DNA of 46,093 nt from Fibrobacterota bacterium (GCA_023436145.1 JAEZKP010000002.1:1-46093); one strand, 5' to 3'; positions 16,605 through 24,985 are shown, numbered from the stretch's first letter. Numbers and translations: made by a program. The notes: a model not told the origin generated them from the letters alone.

Positions 16605-19100
16605 ATGATGGAGCGCCTTCCCCACATTGTAACTGCTAAGCACTACGACCTTCATTTTACTCTGGATTTTGAGCAATTTTTATTTGCCGGAAAACAGAAA
16701 CTCCTGTTTATGGTTACAGAACCGCTTTCGCTTCTGCGACTTCATTGTGAAGACCTCGTCATTTCAGATCTGTCTTTATTCTCAAATGAATATACAATTG
16801 CAGTTACTGACGATTTATCTGAAGGTGAATTACATATCAAACCCCTTCAACCACTTCCACCCGGTGAATATCAATTGAATCTGAAGTTTACCGGTCAGTT
16901 AAATGATGATCTTGCAGGCTTTTACCGTAGCCGCTACATCGATATCGATGGAAACGAAGCATATCTTGCCACTACCCAGTTTGAAGCTCCATATGCACGC
17001 AAGGCTTTCCCTTGCTTTGATGAACCTGCATTCAAGGCTACATTTGCAGTCACTCTCGACATTCCAGAACACATGACTGGTGTTTCAAATATGCCAGTAA
17101 CCAGCCAATCCATTGCAAACGGACGAAAGACTGTCTCTTTTGCCACCACGCCCCCAATGTCAACCTATCTTTTGTACATGGGGGCAGGGGATTTTGATTA
17201 TATCGAGCAGAAAAAAGATGGGCGGGTTATAAGGGTGTATGGAGTAAATGGTAAATCCTGCCAGGGTGCATTTGCTCTTCAGTTTGCAGCTGACACGCTC
17301 CGTTTTTTTGAACAATACAGTGGCGTACAGTACCCTCTTCCTAAACTGGACCTGATTGCAATACCCGATTTTGCAGCTGGTGCTATGGAAAACTGGGGTG
17401 CATGCACATTTAGAGAAGTGCTTCTATATGTTGACGAGATAACCACTTCCATTACTGTAAAAAAAAGGGTGGCAGAGGTGATTGCTCACGAACTATGGCA
17501 CCAGTGGTCAGGAAATCTGGTTACTATGAAATGGTGGGATGACTTGTGGCTAAACGAAGCATTTGCCACATATCAAGCATTCCGCGCGGTAGACTATTTC
17601 TACCCACAATGGCAAATCTGGGATGATTTTATCGAAGGGGATACTAAATCGGCTTTGGGAATGGACATGCTCAGCTCAACTCACCCGATTGCCGTACCAG
17701 TTCATACTGCTAATGAAATTGAAGAAATCTTCGATCATATCAGTTATGGAAAAGGCGGAAGCGTTTTACGCATGATTGAAAACTACATTGGAGAAGAAGC
17801 TTTCAGAAAAGGAGTCAGTGCCTACCTTAAAAAGTTTGTTTACCAAAATGCAATCGCCGAAGATCTGTGGACTACACTGGAACAAAATAGTGGTCAACCA
17901 GTGAAAGATCTGCTTATCTCCTGGATCACCAAACCTGGGTTTCCCCTTCTGAAAGCATCCAGAAAAGATTCGACTATACATCTGACACAAGAGCGGTTTA
18001 CGGCCACCAATAAAGGCAACAACGGCCTCTGGCCGGTGCCTCTTACCTGGATTTCTCAGAATCACACTAAAGAGTGTCTAATGGATAAAAGCGAATGTGA
18101 TATAACTGCATCCAGTGATTTTACCAAATTTAATGAACGCCAAACCGGATTCTACCGGGTCCTTTACGATAAACAGATGCTTCAACTTTTAAGTCAGGCT
18201 GTTAAAACAAAACTGCTGCACCGGTATGATCGCTGGGGAATTCTTAATGATCTTTGGGCAGGAGTTTTCGCCGGGCATGCCTCTTTAACGGATCTTCTGG
18301 AAGTAATGGCCTGGTTTGATACAGAGAATCAAGTTTTTGTGTTACGGGAGTTGGCATCTCAATGTACAGAGATAACTCAGCTGTTGCAATTAAAAGATAA
18401 CGGGCAGAAGCTTTTTAATAAATACAGTTTTCCTTTCTTAAGCGCACTGGAAAAACTGGGATGGAAATCTACCAATGATGAAGACCCCCATTTAAAGCAA
18501 CTGCGTTCAATAGCCATAAGTTTTCTGATCCGTGCCGGGGAAAAAACGGTAAAGCAAAAATCACTCTCTTTAGCAAAATCTTATCTGGACAGTGGTTCTC
18601 TGGATCCGGATATCAGAAATGCTTGCCTGAATGCTGTTTCCACTGAAGGTACCAGAGAACTCTTTGACCTTTTGAAGGATGCTTATGAAAGAAAAAACAG
18701 CATTGAAGAAAAAATCGCTCTGTTAGGTACCCTGGCAGAATTTACAAATCCCTCACTTCTTTCAGAGTATCTAGACTATGCCCTGACCAGTGCTGTAAGG
18801 CGGCAGGATTTAAGAACAGTCTTTTCCAGAGTCAGCCATAACCCCAGTTGTCCCCAGCTCTTTTTTGAATGGACAAAAAAGCACTGGCCGGTTCTGCGCG
18901 AATTGAGAAAATCCCATTTTGTATATATGGGATTGCTTCAGACAATGATTACAACTGCACCGGATAATAATGCTTTAACCAGTGTCAGAGAGTTCCTTAC
19001 CCAAAATGATGAAGGATTTGAGAAAACAAAAGCCAACGCTTTCGAAAAGGCTTTGCTTTATATTTCTTTTAGAGAAAGAGAGAAGTCTTTTACCATTTAA
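16605..19100 (+). CDS. M1 family zinc aminopeptidase
   Basis: Broad-specificity aminopeptidase of 831 residues, probably cytoplasmic because no signal peptide is visible. The substrate-anchoring GAMEN motif is at residues 259-263. The zinc site HELWH is at 295-299, with the third ligand in LNEAF at E318, the standard 18-residue spacing. The N-terminal beta-domain (about 1-190) and a long helical ERAP1-C-like C-terminal domain (about 480-831) complete the puromycin-sensitive/ERAP-type architecture, rather than the shorter PepN-type ending. The ATG is preceded by ggag at 7 bases. A second ATG follows at once (MM). It stands between the ispH fusion and a secreted hexosaminidase, with no obvious operon partner. 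Confidence 0.94.
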   Translation: MMERLPHIVTAKHYDLHFTLDFEQFLFAGKQKLLFMVTEPLSLLRLHCEDLVISDLSLFSNEYTIAVTDDLSEGELHIKPLQPLPPGEYQLNLKFTGQLNDDLAGFYRSRYIDIDGNEAYLATTQFEAPYARKAFPCFDEPAFKATFAVTLDIPEHMTGVSNMPVTSQSIANGRKTVSFATTPPMSTYLLYMGAGDFDYIEQKKDGRVIRVYGVNGKSCQGAFALQFAADTLRFFEQYSGVQYPLPKLDLIAIPDFAAGAMENWGACTFREVLLYVDEITTSITVKKRVAEVIAHELWHQWSGNLVTMKWWDDLWLNEAFATYQAFRAVDYFYPQWQIWDDFIEGDTKSALGMDMLSSTHPIAVPVHTANEIEEIFDHISYGKGGSVLRMIENYIGEEAFRKGVSAYLKKFVYQNAIAEDLWTTLEQNSGQPVKDLLISWITKPGFPLLKASRKDSTIHLTQERFTATNKGNNGLWPVPLTWISQNHTKECLMDKSECDITASSDFTKFNERQTGFYRVLYDKQMLQLLSQAVKTKLLHRYDRWGILNDLWAGVFAGHASLTDLLEVMAWFDTENQVFVLRELASQCTEITQLLQLKDNGQKLFNKYSFPFLSALEKLGWKSTNDEDPHLKQLRSIAISFLIRAGEKTVKQKSLSLAKSYLDSGSLDPDIRNACLNAVSTEGTRELFDLLKDAYERKNSIEEKIALLGTLAEFTNPSLLSEYLDYALTSAVRRQDLRTVFSRVSHNPSCPQLFFEWTKKHWPVLRELRKSHFVYMGLLQTMITTAPDNNALTSVREFLTQNDEGFEKTKANAFEKALLYISFREREKSFTI

Positions 19101-19153
19101 ACTGATACTCCTGAATTTATAAATCCAATATCAGACTGGGGTCAGTAAAAAAA

Positions 19154-19226
19154 TCTCTCCAAAAAACATCTCCTAAACTTAATCGGTTGGGCTGCTGGTT
19201 TTAATCAGGAGATATTTTTTGGGAGA
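19154..19226. repeat. long imperfect inverted repeat
   Basis: tctctccaaaaaacatctcct (19154-19174) pairs almost completely with aggagatattttttgggaga (19207-19226), giving a stem of about 19 bp with two imperfections and a 32-base loop. It lies in the 199-base gap after the M1 gene and before the hexosaminidase gene. It could serve as a terminator or as a leader element. No flanking target duplication is visible, so a miniature transposon is unsupported. Confidence 0.55.
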
Positions 19227-19299
19227 ATTAAGGAGCTCAAAAGTTATTTTGTTAGCCGATGTATGATCATTTTACCTCTTTTAGATTCTCAGAACCAGC

Positions 19300-20457
19300 A
19301 TGAACAGTTTTTATCTCCCTATGTATTCACTGCTTCTGTTTTTTTTATCATGCATAACAAACGCCGCTGATTTTACGATTCCATCCGATCTAACCCTGAC
19401 CGAAAAGCTAGGCCAAATGTTAGTAGTTGGTTTTCGAGGAACAGAGGCGACCTATCGAAGTCATGTAGTCCGGGACATATTAAGCCAGGGGGTTGGAGGG
19501 GTTATCTTATTTGATACAGATAAGCATTCTAAAAAAGCTCCCCGAAATATAATCAGTCAGAAACAATTGAGCCATTTGGTGAGCGACCTGCAATCCAATT
19601 CAAAAATTCCACTTCTGGTTGCTATCGATCAGGAAGGAGGACAGGTAAGCCGTCTCAAAACATCTGCTGGCTTTCCCTTTCTTCCTTCTGCAAAAGTGAT
19701 GGGTAGTCTCAACAGTGACAGCCTGACAGTGCTTGCGTATAATTGTGCTCTAAATCTCAGAGATCTTGGAATAAACTTCAATCTGGCACCAGTTGTTGAT
19801 CTGAATATTGATCCCGCTTCTAAAGTCATCGGAGCTTTGGGGCGTTCATTTGGATCTGATACCACAAATGTCATCCGTTGTGCTGGAATATTTTTGGAAG
19901 CACATTATTATTCCGGAGTTATTTCAACACTGAAACATTTCCCCGGACATGGAAGCGGCAGAGGTGACACTCATGAAGGAATTGTAGATGTTACAGATAC
20001 CTGGAAAACGATTGAGCTCAGTCCATACCGTTCACTTATTAAAAGCGGTATGGTGGGCGCAATTATGACAAACCATGTTTACAATGCAAAACTCGATCGT
20101 ATCTACCCGGCAACACTTAGTTCTGCTACCATAAACGGACTGCTTCGTCAAAAGCTTCACTGGCAAGGCGTAGTAATCACAGACGATCTTCAGATGGATG
20201 CCATAAGAAAAAAATACAGCCTCCAGGAAGCACTGGAGTTATCAGTCAATGCCGGGGCAGACATTTTACTTTTAGGTAATAACAGTTTTGCACCTTATGA
20301 TTCATCTCTGGCCAATAAAGCACTGAAGACTTTGCAGAATCTGGTGAAAACTGGTAAAATTACTCCTGCCCGGGTGGACAGTTCCTGGAATCGGATCATG
20401 TCGCTGAAGAAAAAGCTGTCCATTCCATCCATCTCACAGACCGAAACTCTCAAATGA
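19300..20457 (+). CDS. secreted glycoside hydrolase family 3 beta-N-acetylhexosaminidase (NagZ-like)
   Basis: Exported GH3 enzyme expected to remove N-acetylglucosamine from peptidoglycan or chitin fragments. A signal peptide covers residues 1-22 (cleavage near TNA/AD), unlike cytoplasmic E. coli NagZ. The core begins LTEKLGQMLVVGFRG. The diagnostic KHFPGHGSGRGDTH loop (212-225) supplies the catalytic Asp-His dyad D223/H225, and ITDDLQMDA places the nucleophile at D295. VAIDQEGGQVSRL is the substrate pocket segment. At 385 residues it is a single-domain NagZ. It lacks a good ribosome site. It is probably involved in cell-wall recycling or GlcNAc-polymer degradation in the periplasm; which one is not decidable here. 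Confidence 0.9.
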   Translation: MNSFYLPMYSLLLFFLSCITNAADFTIPSDLTLTEKLGQMLVVGFRGTEATYRSHVVRDILSQGVGGVILFDTDKHSKKAPRNIISQKQLSHLVSDLQSNSKIPLLVAIDQEGGQVSRLKTSAGFPFLPSAKVMGSLNSDSLTVLAYNCALNLRDLGINFNLAPVVDLNIDPASKVIGALGRSFGSDTTNVIRCAGIFLEAHYYSGVISTLKHFPGHGSGRGDTHEGIVDVTDTWKTIELSPYRSLIKSGMVGAIMTNHVYNAKLDRIYPATLSSATINGLLRQKLHWQGVVITDDLQMDAIRKKYSLQEALELSVNAGADILLLGNNSFAPYDSSLANKALKTLQNLVKTGKITPARVDSSWNRIMSLKKKLSIPSISQTETLK

Positions 20458-20483
20458 GTAACCTTTGATGGCTCTAAAGAATT

Positions 20484-20873
20484 TTATTCTGATTTCTCCC
20501 GCATCTTGAATCGCCAATCGATTCGCTGTTCATCCAGATATTTTTCGAATTCAGAAGCGTTGGTAAACAAATGCACATAACAGAGCTGATCTGTCTGCTT
20601 TTCGCACAATTCACTTTTTCCCGGATAATCCCTGCAAAGTTTTGGCCTGTGGATGTAATCAGCGCACCGGTTTTGACAATCGATATTACGGCATGGAGTT
20701 CTGAATTCCAGGATCCAATTTCCATCTAAATCTATGGAAACCCAGATATTCTCATGCATTAAATACCATCTGATCTTGTCGTAATCTCCTTTACAACGAG
20801 GTTTATCGATTTGCATGGCTACATGCCGGCAGCAGTAGGCATCACATTGACTGCAGTTTTCAATTACAGACAT
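20484..20873 (-). CDS. YkgJ-family cysteine cluster protein
   Basis: A 129-residue cytoplasmic protein of the zinc/iron-chelating YkgJ (UPF0153) family. The N-terminal CSQCDAYCCRH gives C7, C10, C14 and C15, and a second cluster CRNIDCQNRCADY followed by RPKLCRDYP completes the eight-cysteine CxxCxxxCC...CxxxxCxxxxxC...RPxxCRxYP pattern. Metal binding is the family inference; the biochemical role is not established. The start at 20873 is supported by ggag 5 bases upstream. It follows the Mut7-C gene with an 11-base gap, so the two are likely co-transcribed. An ORF in a second frame at its 3' end (20474-20725) is a shadow. Confidence 0.88.
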   Translation of the reverse strand: MSVIENCSQCDAYCCRHVAMQIDKPRCKGDYDKIRWYLMHENIWVSIDLDGNWILEFRTPCRNIDCQNRCADYIHRPKLCRDYPGKSELCEKQTDQLCYVHLFTNASEFEKYLDEQRIDWRFKMREKSE

Positions 20874-20884
20874 ATAACTCCCGA

Positions 20885-21604
20885 TCAGCTATTTTGTGGA
20901 CAAATTTGTTTTATGAGATCATTCATCTTATGGAAATGAGATCCTGGCCAGTAAATTTTTAGACAATTTACACATTGGCTGAAAGTGTTGTAATGTTCCC
21001 TGGTTAAATTTTGAATTCTGTTCTCAATCAGGAATTTACTTACCGGAATAAGTGGGTAGTTGCATTCCATGCATAAGGAAAAAGGTGAAATCAAAGGACA
21101 GAGCCGGTAGCGGGTAACGATCTCTTTTGCCTGTATTAAAGCATTTGTGGCACGCACCCAGTAACCATACCTGAGACATCCATATTTAAGTACTCCGATA
21201 TCCCGGGTGAGAAGTACCCTCAAATCCGTGCAGGAAATGTTGACCAGTTCCCGGTCTGAAAAATCGTTCTTGTAAACAGAATCAAATCCCATCATTCGTA
21301 AATATCTGGCCAGTTTTCCCAAGTGAACATCAAGAACAAAAGAAGGTTTTTCTTTTTGAGCTGGCAGGGGTCCGTAGGTGAATGGAAATATTTGCACCAC
21401 ATCACCACTTTCAAGCTGGTAGGAGAAATCCACCGCAACAGAGTTAACCAGTATTTGCTGAATTTCCACATGCGGTACGCCTAAAGACTCGATAATATCT
21501 TTAATGCCAGGGTTTCCGTGAAAAGAGATTTGGATCTGTTGATCTTTTTGCCGATGATTGAGAAAGTCATTAAGAGAGCCAATAAAAAGAAAATATGCAT
21601 TCAT
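20885..21604 (-). CDS. Mut7-C RNase domain protein with N-terminal ubiquitin-like domain
   Basis: A 239-residue cytoplasmic protein. Residues about 1-80 match the small beta-grasp domain that precedes Mut7-C (VNSVAVDFSYQLESGDVVQIFPF). Residues about 85-239 are the Mut7-C PIN-like RNase domain, with FVLDVHLGKLARYLRMMGFDS and VLLTRDIGVL giving its acidic residues. It is completed by a zinc ribbon, CMEC (about 176-179) and CVNC (about 210-213). This prokaryotic architecture is widespread but has no assigned substrate; cleavage of RNA is the family-level inference. It leads a two-gene run with the YkgJ-family gene and shares a divergent control region with the unknown gene at 21782. Confidence 0.88.
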   Translation of the reverse strand: MNAYFLFIGSLNDFLNHRQKDQQIQISFHGNPGIKDIIESLGVPHVEIQQILVNSVAVDFSYQLESGDVVQIFPFTYGPLPAQKEKPSFVLDVHLGKLARYLRMMGFDSVYKNDFSDRELVNISCTDLRVLLTRDIGVLKYGCLRYGYWVRATNALIQAKEIVTRYRLCPLISPFSLCMECNYPLIPVSKFLIENRIQNLTREHYNTFSQCVNCLKIYWPGSHFHKMNDLIKQICPQNS

Positions 21605-21636
21605 GAAACTACATAATTCCCCTGATTAGGTATTAG

Positions 21637-21697
21637 TGCAAAATACAAACGGCGCGATTTTTGCATCAAAAAAATTAAGACGGCGACAATTTTGCAT
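21637..21697. promoter_or_regulatory. tandem/inverted TGCAAAA boxes in a divergent promoter
   Basis: Two direct copies of an 18-base unit, acggcgcgatttttgcat (21649-21666) and acggcgacaattttgcat (21680-21697), agree at 15 positions and start 31 bases apart, close to three helical turns. The first copy's ttttgca also faces a tgcaaaa at 21637-21643, giving an inverted arrangement. The cluster sits in the 177-base gap between the Mut7-C gene (-) and the unknown gene at 21782 (+). Position, spacing and symmetry suggest binding sites for one regulator controlling both directions. Confidence 0.45.
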
Positions 21698-21738
21698 AGA
21701 TTTCTGACCCGCTACAAAAACAAGGGTCTTTGGCAAAG

Positions 21739-21753
21739 GCGCCTTGAAGGCGC
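21739..21753 (+). promoter_or_regulatory. compact GC hairpin in the leader of the 21782 gene
   Basis: gcgcctt (21739-21745) and aaggcgc (21747-21753) form a perfect 7-bp palindromic pair around one base, 28 bases before the ATG at 21782 and about 12 bases before its ribosome site. As DNA it could be an operator half-site pair; as RNA the one-base loop would open to about three. Confidence 0.35.
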
Positions 21754-21781
21754 AACAATTACAACTGCAGGAGTGTAAGTT

Positions 21782-22327
21782 ATGTCAGATCAGGGAACCT
21801 ATTCTCAGTACTTTAATGATGCACTCAAAATCCATGCAATTTGTGTGGATATAAGTCTTTCTGAAAATGATGCCCGGATTCTTACCTATATGCATGCCAA
21901 AGCATCAGAAAGTGGCAAAGGTATATGTTATTTTCTCAATCCTGCAAACGAAGATTCTGAAGCATTGGAAATAATGCTGGGACAGCGAAAGGGAACTGTT
22001 CAGCTCCCTCCTGCATTGAGTCTGGATTCCCAAGGCCAACAGGCGCTGGATCTTATTCTTACCATTGCAGAACGCATCTCCCGTATAGATAACCTGTTAG
22101 CAAAAGAATGTGGATTAGAAAACCGCCTGAGCGGCGAACTAAGAAACCGTTTGAGACTGTACAAAGATCCTGAGTTCTGCAATAATATGATCGAGCTATA
22201 CACAAAAGAGATTCTTCCCCGACTCTCAGAATATGATCAGGGAAAAATAGATGAGGCATTCAGCCGCTTTAGAGCACTGGAACAAAAAAGAGAAAAAGAG
22301 ATAATGAGTATGGTGGGAAAAATTTAA
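21782..22327 (+). CDS. hypothetical protein, conserved-looking, soluble
   Basis: I do not recognise this 181-residue protein. It has no signal peptide and no membrane segment. Residues about 22-55 alternate hydrophobic and polar like a beta/alpha fold (VDISLSENDARILTYMHAKA), and 80-181 are strongly helical and charged, ending in a likely coiled coil (FRALEQKREKEIMSMVGKI). Only two or three cysteines are present and no catalytic signature stands out. The start is secure: caggag lies 8-9 bases before the ATG. Codon use resembles the neighbours. Its leader contains a 7-bp hairpin and, further up, tandem TGCAAAA boxes, so it is probably a regulated gene. It converges on yqgE with a 4-base gap. 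Confidence 0.75.
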   Translation: MSDQGTYSQYFNDALKIHAICVDISLSENDARILTYMHAKASESGKGICYFLNPANEDSEALEIMLGQRKGTVQLPPALSLDSQGQQALDLILTIAERISRIDNLLAKECGLENRLSGELRNRLRLYKDPEFCNNMIELYTKEILPRLSEYDQGKIDEAFSRFRALEQKREKEIMSMVGKI

Positions 22328-22331
22328 TTTT

Positions 22332-22904
22332 TCAATCCTGAAATTTTCCCAGATAACAGATAAGTTTATTCAAATCACCCAATAAGTTAGATGTATCTTC
22401 AGATAACATTCTCTCGACATTGATATTGTAAACATCCCATGCCCCTGCTGCGATTTCCGATTCCAGCTGTCCAGCCCCCCAACCGGAATATCCCAAAAAA
22501 AGGCGAGTACTGGAAGGATCTGTTTCAAGCATGTGGCCTATCCCTTCCCATTTGCCACCCAGATAAACTCTGGAAGTTATCTGAAAAGCTCCTTCTACCG
22601 GCTCATCTGTAACTTGCAGCACCTGTAACTCTTCCTGGCAGACCGGTCCACCTATAAAAATCTCCCTTTTAAGCTTATAACCTTTAAATCCATCAAAAAT
22701 TTCGGATAAAGGCATATGAGATGGGCGGTTTAAAACCAATCCATAAGAGCCTTCATTACTGTGAATACAAACCAGCACCACAGTAGAATCAAAATTGGGG
22801 TCTTTAAGAATATCCCTGGCAAGCAGCACCGAACCGGTTGCAAGCTTTTTAAGGTTCTCCTGAATTAAAGACTGACCCGAGTCATTAGAAAGATTCTCAA
22901 CCAT
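22332..22904 (-). CDS. YqgE/AlgH family protein
   Basis: A 190-residue cytoplasmic protein of the UPF0301 (YqgE/AlgH) family. Family landmarks are all present: LLARDILKDPNFDSTVVLV (about 27-45), GSYGLVLNRPS (52-62), IFIGGPV (about 80-86) and FLGYSGWGAGQLESEI (about 136-151). AlgH was linked to alginate regulation in Pseudomonas, but the biochemical function remains unknown. The N-terminal 20 residues are longer than in typical members, and no ribosome site supports the ATG at 22904, so the true start could be slightly internal. It is a lone gene: a large hairpin separates it from the upstream unknown gene on the same strand. Confidence 0.9.
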   Translation of the reverse strand: MVENLSNDSGQSLIQENLKKLATGSVLLARDILKDPNFDSTVVLVCIHSNEGSYGLVLNRPSHMPLSEIFDGFKGYKLKREIFIGGPVCQEELQVLQVTDEPVEGAFQITSRVYLGGKWEGIGHMLETDPSSTRLFLGYSGWGAGQLESEIAAGAWDVYNINVERMLSEDTSNLLGDLNKLICYLGKFQD

Positions 22905-23015
22905 GAATTAAAAATAGTTCAGGTATCCATTACCAATCAAATACCAATTCCAACACTTTTATCTGATTTTTTTTTAAATGGAGAAATAATTTTTTATGGC
23001 GCGGTCTTCATATAT

Positions 23016-23066
23016 AGATTGACCCGGTAAAGGCTTCCGTGGTTGAAGCCTTAACCGGGTCAATCT
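23016..23066 (-). terminator. very strong hairpin, likely transcription terminator
   Basis: Arms 23016-23037 and 23045-23066 are 22 bases each and pair with a single A-A mismatch around the loop cgtggtt. The stem contains gacccggt...accgggtc. It lies 44 bases past the stop of the unknown gene at 23110 (-) and before yqgE, where a terminator is expected. There is no T-run directly after the stem on the minus strand, so a Rho-independent mechanism is not certain; it could also be a dispersed palindromic repeat. Confidence 0.55.
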
Positions 23067-23109
23067 TAAAGAAAACGAATTTACTTCTTCCAGGACCGGT
23101 TATAAGCAG

Positions 23110-23766
23110 CTATATTTCATTCTCCTCTTCCTGTTCTCCGGATGAATGAGGTTGTAAACGTAATGTTTCAGCATTATATTCTGCAGTTGCATCATCTTTG
23201 GATTGGAGAAATTCTATAACTTCACCGGTCTGTTCTTCGTTAAGTAAAAATCTGGTTTGACGGGTGATTTTTCCTTTCCCTCCCCAATTCTTTACCACCT
23301 TGTCGGTCAGCTCAAAAGCATCTTCTATGCGTACAAAACGTACCTCTTCAGCCCTTAAAGCAGAGCATACATCCTCATCAAGACAAGAGTAATCAGAAAG
23401 ATAGCGGATGTGCTGCTTTTTCAAATCAGCAGTCCTGGTGATACGGTAATAACCGGTGAGATAAAATTTACCTTTAAAATCAGGGTTGGTTCCCTCATAT
23501 TTTGTCATGAAAAGAAGGTAACGGATTTTTGATTTTACAAAAAAATTACGCACCTTGCTTTTGTTGCACCCGAAAAAGCCATAGGTTCCTGTTTCATAGT
23601 TGGGCTCGGGTATTATATCTGAGGGGACATCTTCCGGAATTTCTCGAATCGGAATTTCCGATACCGGATCGCTGGAATAAAAGACAACCATACCGGTATT
23701 GGATGCCCTGTAATCCTGCCAAGCTGCGTTTTCTACTGATAAATGCATGACATTGTCATTAGTCAT
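23110..23766 (-). CDS. hypothetical protein, soluble, acidic tail
   Basis: I do not recognise this 218-residue protein. It has no signal peptide. The middle (about 62-112: YGFFGCNKSKVRNFF, then YLLFMTKYEG and KGKFYLTGYYRI) alternates beta-strands with basic residues in a way that recalls small PUA-like beta-barrels (EVE/ASCH), but I cannot claim membership. Residues about 155-195 are mixed helix with KNWGGKGKITRQTRFLL, a basic patch that could touch nucleic acid. The last 25 residues are acidic (GEQEEENEI at the end). The start is well supported by aaggag 6 bases upstream. It lies between the queA terminator and a strong hairpin, so it is a single-gene unit. Confidence 0.72.
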   Translation of the reverse strand: MTNDNVMHLSVENAAWQDYRASNTGMVVFYSSDPVSEIPIREIPEDVPSDIIPEPNYETGTYGFFGCNKSKVRNFFVKSKIRYLLFMTKYEGTNPDFKGKFYLTGYYRITRTADLKKQHIRYLSDYSCLDEDVCSALRAEEVRFVRIEDAFELTDKVVKNWGGKGKITRQTRFLLNEEQTGEVIEFLQSKDDATAEYNAETLRLQPHSSGEQEEENEI

Positions 23767-23790
23767 GTTTTACTCCTTACCGGAAAATGG

Positions 23791-23827
23791 TAAATAAAAA
23801 AGGAAGCCCGCATAAAATACGGGCTTC
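23791..23827 (-). terminator. Rho-independent terminator of queA
   Basis: On the minus strand gaagcccg (23827-23820) and cgggcttc (23810-23803) form a perfect 8-bp stem with a 9-base loop, followed by cc and ttttttattt (23801-23792). It lies 64 bases after the queA stop and just upstream of the next gene's start. Confidence 0.85.
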
Positions 23828-23890
23828 AACAAAGGTTACGGGTATGTTCTTAAAGATAACAAACAGTGCACAGCAGAGTCAAGTATAGAA

Positions 23891-24985
23891 TCACAAAATA
23901 AGCATCGCATCACCATAGCTGTAGAACCGGTAAGAATTACTGACTGCAACCTTGTATGCATCCATTACCTCACTCTGTCCACCTAACGCACAAACCAGCA
24001 TCAACAAAGTTGATTTCGGAAGGTGAAAATTAGTAATCAACGCGTCAACTATTTTAAAATCATAGGGTGGAAGAATCAATAATCTGGTTTTTCCGCAAGC
24101 AGCCTGCAACATACCATTGCTTATAGCACAGTGCTCCAACACTCTTACCACAGTAGTACCAACTGCAATTATTCTTCCCCCTCTTTGCCGGGTACTCTGA
24201 ATTTGTTGAACAGTTTCTGCAGAAAGTTCAAACCGCTCCTCATGCATCACATGTTTGCGAGGATCAGTTTCCTTTACAGGTCTAAATGTGCCAATGCCAA
24301 CATGAAGTGTCAGAAAAGAGATGTCAATACCTGCCTCAGCCAGCTTGGCAAGCAACTCATCTGTAAAATGAAGACCGGCGGTAGGTGCAGCCACCGCCCC
24401 ACTTTTTCTGGCATATACAGTCTGGTAGCACTCACGGTCACCAGAATTGTCTTCCCGTTCAATATAGTGTGGAAGAGGAAGATGACCATAAATTTCCAAT
24501 AATCGCTCGATGGAAAACACCGTATCACTGGTAAGTTGCACAATCCGGTCACCATTTGGCAATATCTGCATTATTTTAAGAAAGCATCCGGGACAGTTCT
24601 CAACCTCTACCATAGATCCGATCCGTAAACGTCTGGCGGGCCCTACCAGAGCAATCCAGTTAACCTGATCTATTTTTTCCACAAACAAAAATTCAATACG
24701 TAAACCATTAGCCTTACGCCCATATATTCGGGCAGGTATAACTTTTGTATCATTGAAAACCAGTCTGTCCCCTTTTCTCAGAAGCGATAATATGCTGCTG
24801 AAGCGGTAATGCATGGTATTGCCGGTTTTTCTCTGAAGGTAAAGCAGACGGCAATCATCCCTTTTTCTCAATGGAAACTGGGCTATCAGTTGGGGTGGAA
24901 GATCGTAGTCAAATTGATCCACATGTAAATCTGTCTGTCTGGTATCCAACCCAGACCGGTTTTCCTCATGAATATTGATTTTCAT
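23891..24985 (-). CDS. queA: tRNA preQ1(34) S-adenosylmethionine ribosyltransferase-isomerase
   Basis: Cytoplasmic enzyme of queuosine synthesis that transfers and isomerises the ribosyl part of SAM onto 7-aminomethyl-7-deazaguanine in the tRNA wobble position. The sequence shows the family's FDYDLPPQLIAQFPLRKRDDCRLL (from about residue 26), VFNDTKVIPARI, SGAVAAPTAGLHFT, LTLHVGIGTFRPV and ALITNFHLPKSTLLMLV. Length is 364 against about 345 usually, owing to about 20 extra residues at the N-terminus. The ATG at 24985 is supported by agga 6-7 bases upstream, so the extension seems real. It follows metH on the same strand with a 104-base gap. Both genes depend on methionine/SAM supply. A good intrinsic terminator ends the unit. 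Confidence 0.96.
   Translation of the reverse strand: MKINIHEENRSGLDTRQTDLHVDQFDYDLPPQLIAQFPLRKRDDCRLLYLQRKTGNTMHYRFSSILSLLRKGDRLVFNDTKVIPARIYGRKANGLRIEFLFVEKIDQVNWIALVGPARRLRIGSMVEVENCPGCFLKIMQILPNGDRIVQLTSDTVFSIERLLEIYGHLPLPHYIEREDNSGDRECYQTVYARKSGAVAAPTAGLHFTDELLAKLAEAGIDISFLTLHVGIGTFRPVKETDPRKHVMHEERFELSAETVQQIQSTRQRGGRIIAVGTTVVRVLEHCAISNGMLQAACGKTRLLILPPYDFKIVDALITNFHLPKSTLLMLVCALGGQSEVMDAYKVAVSNSYRFYSYGDAMLIL

Noticed and set aside
23797..23830. CRISPR-like or short tandem repeat at the gaagcccg/cgggcttc motif.
   Set aside because: A single inverted repeat followed by a T-run on the minus strand is fully explained as the queA terminator.
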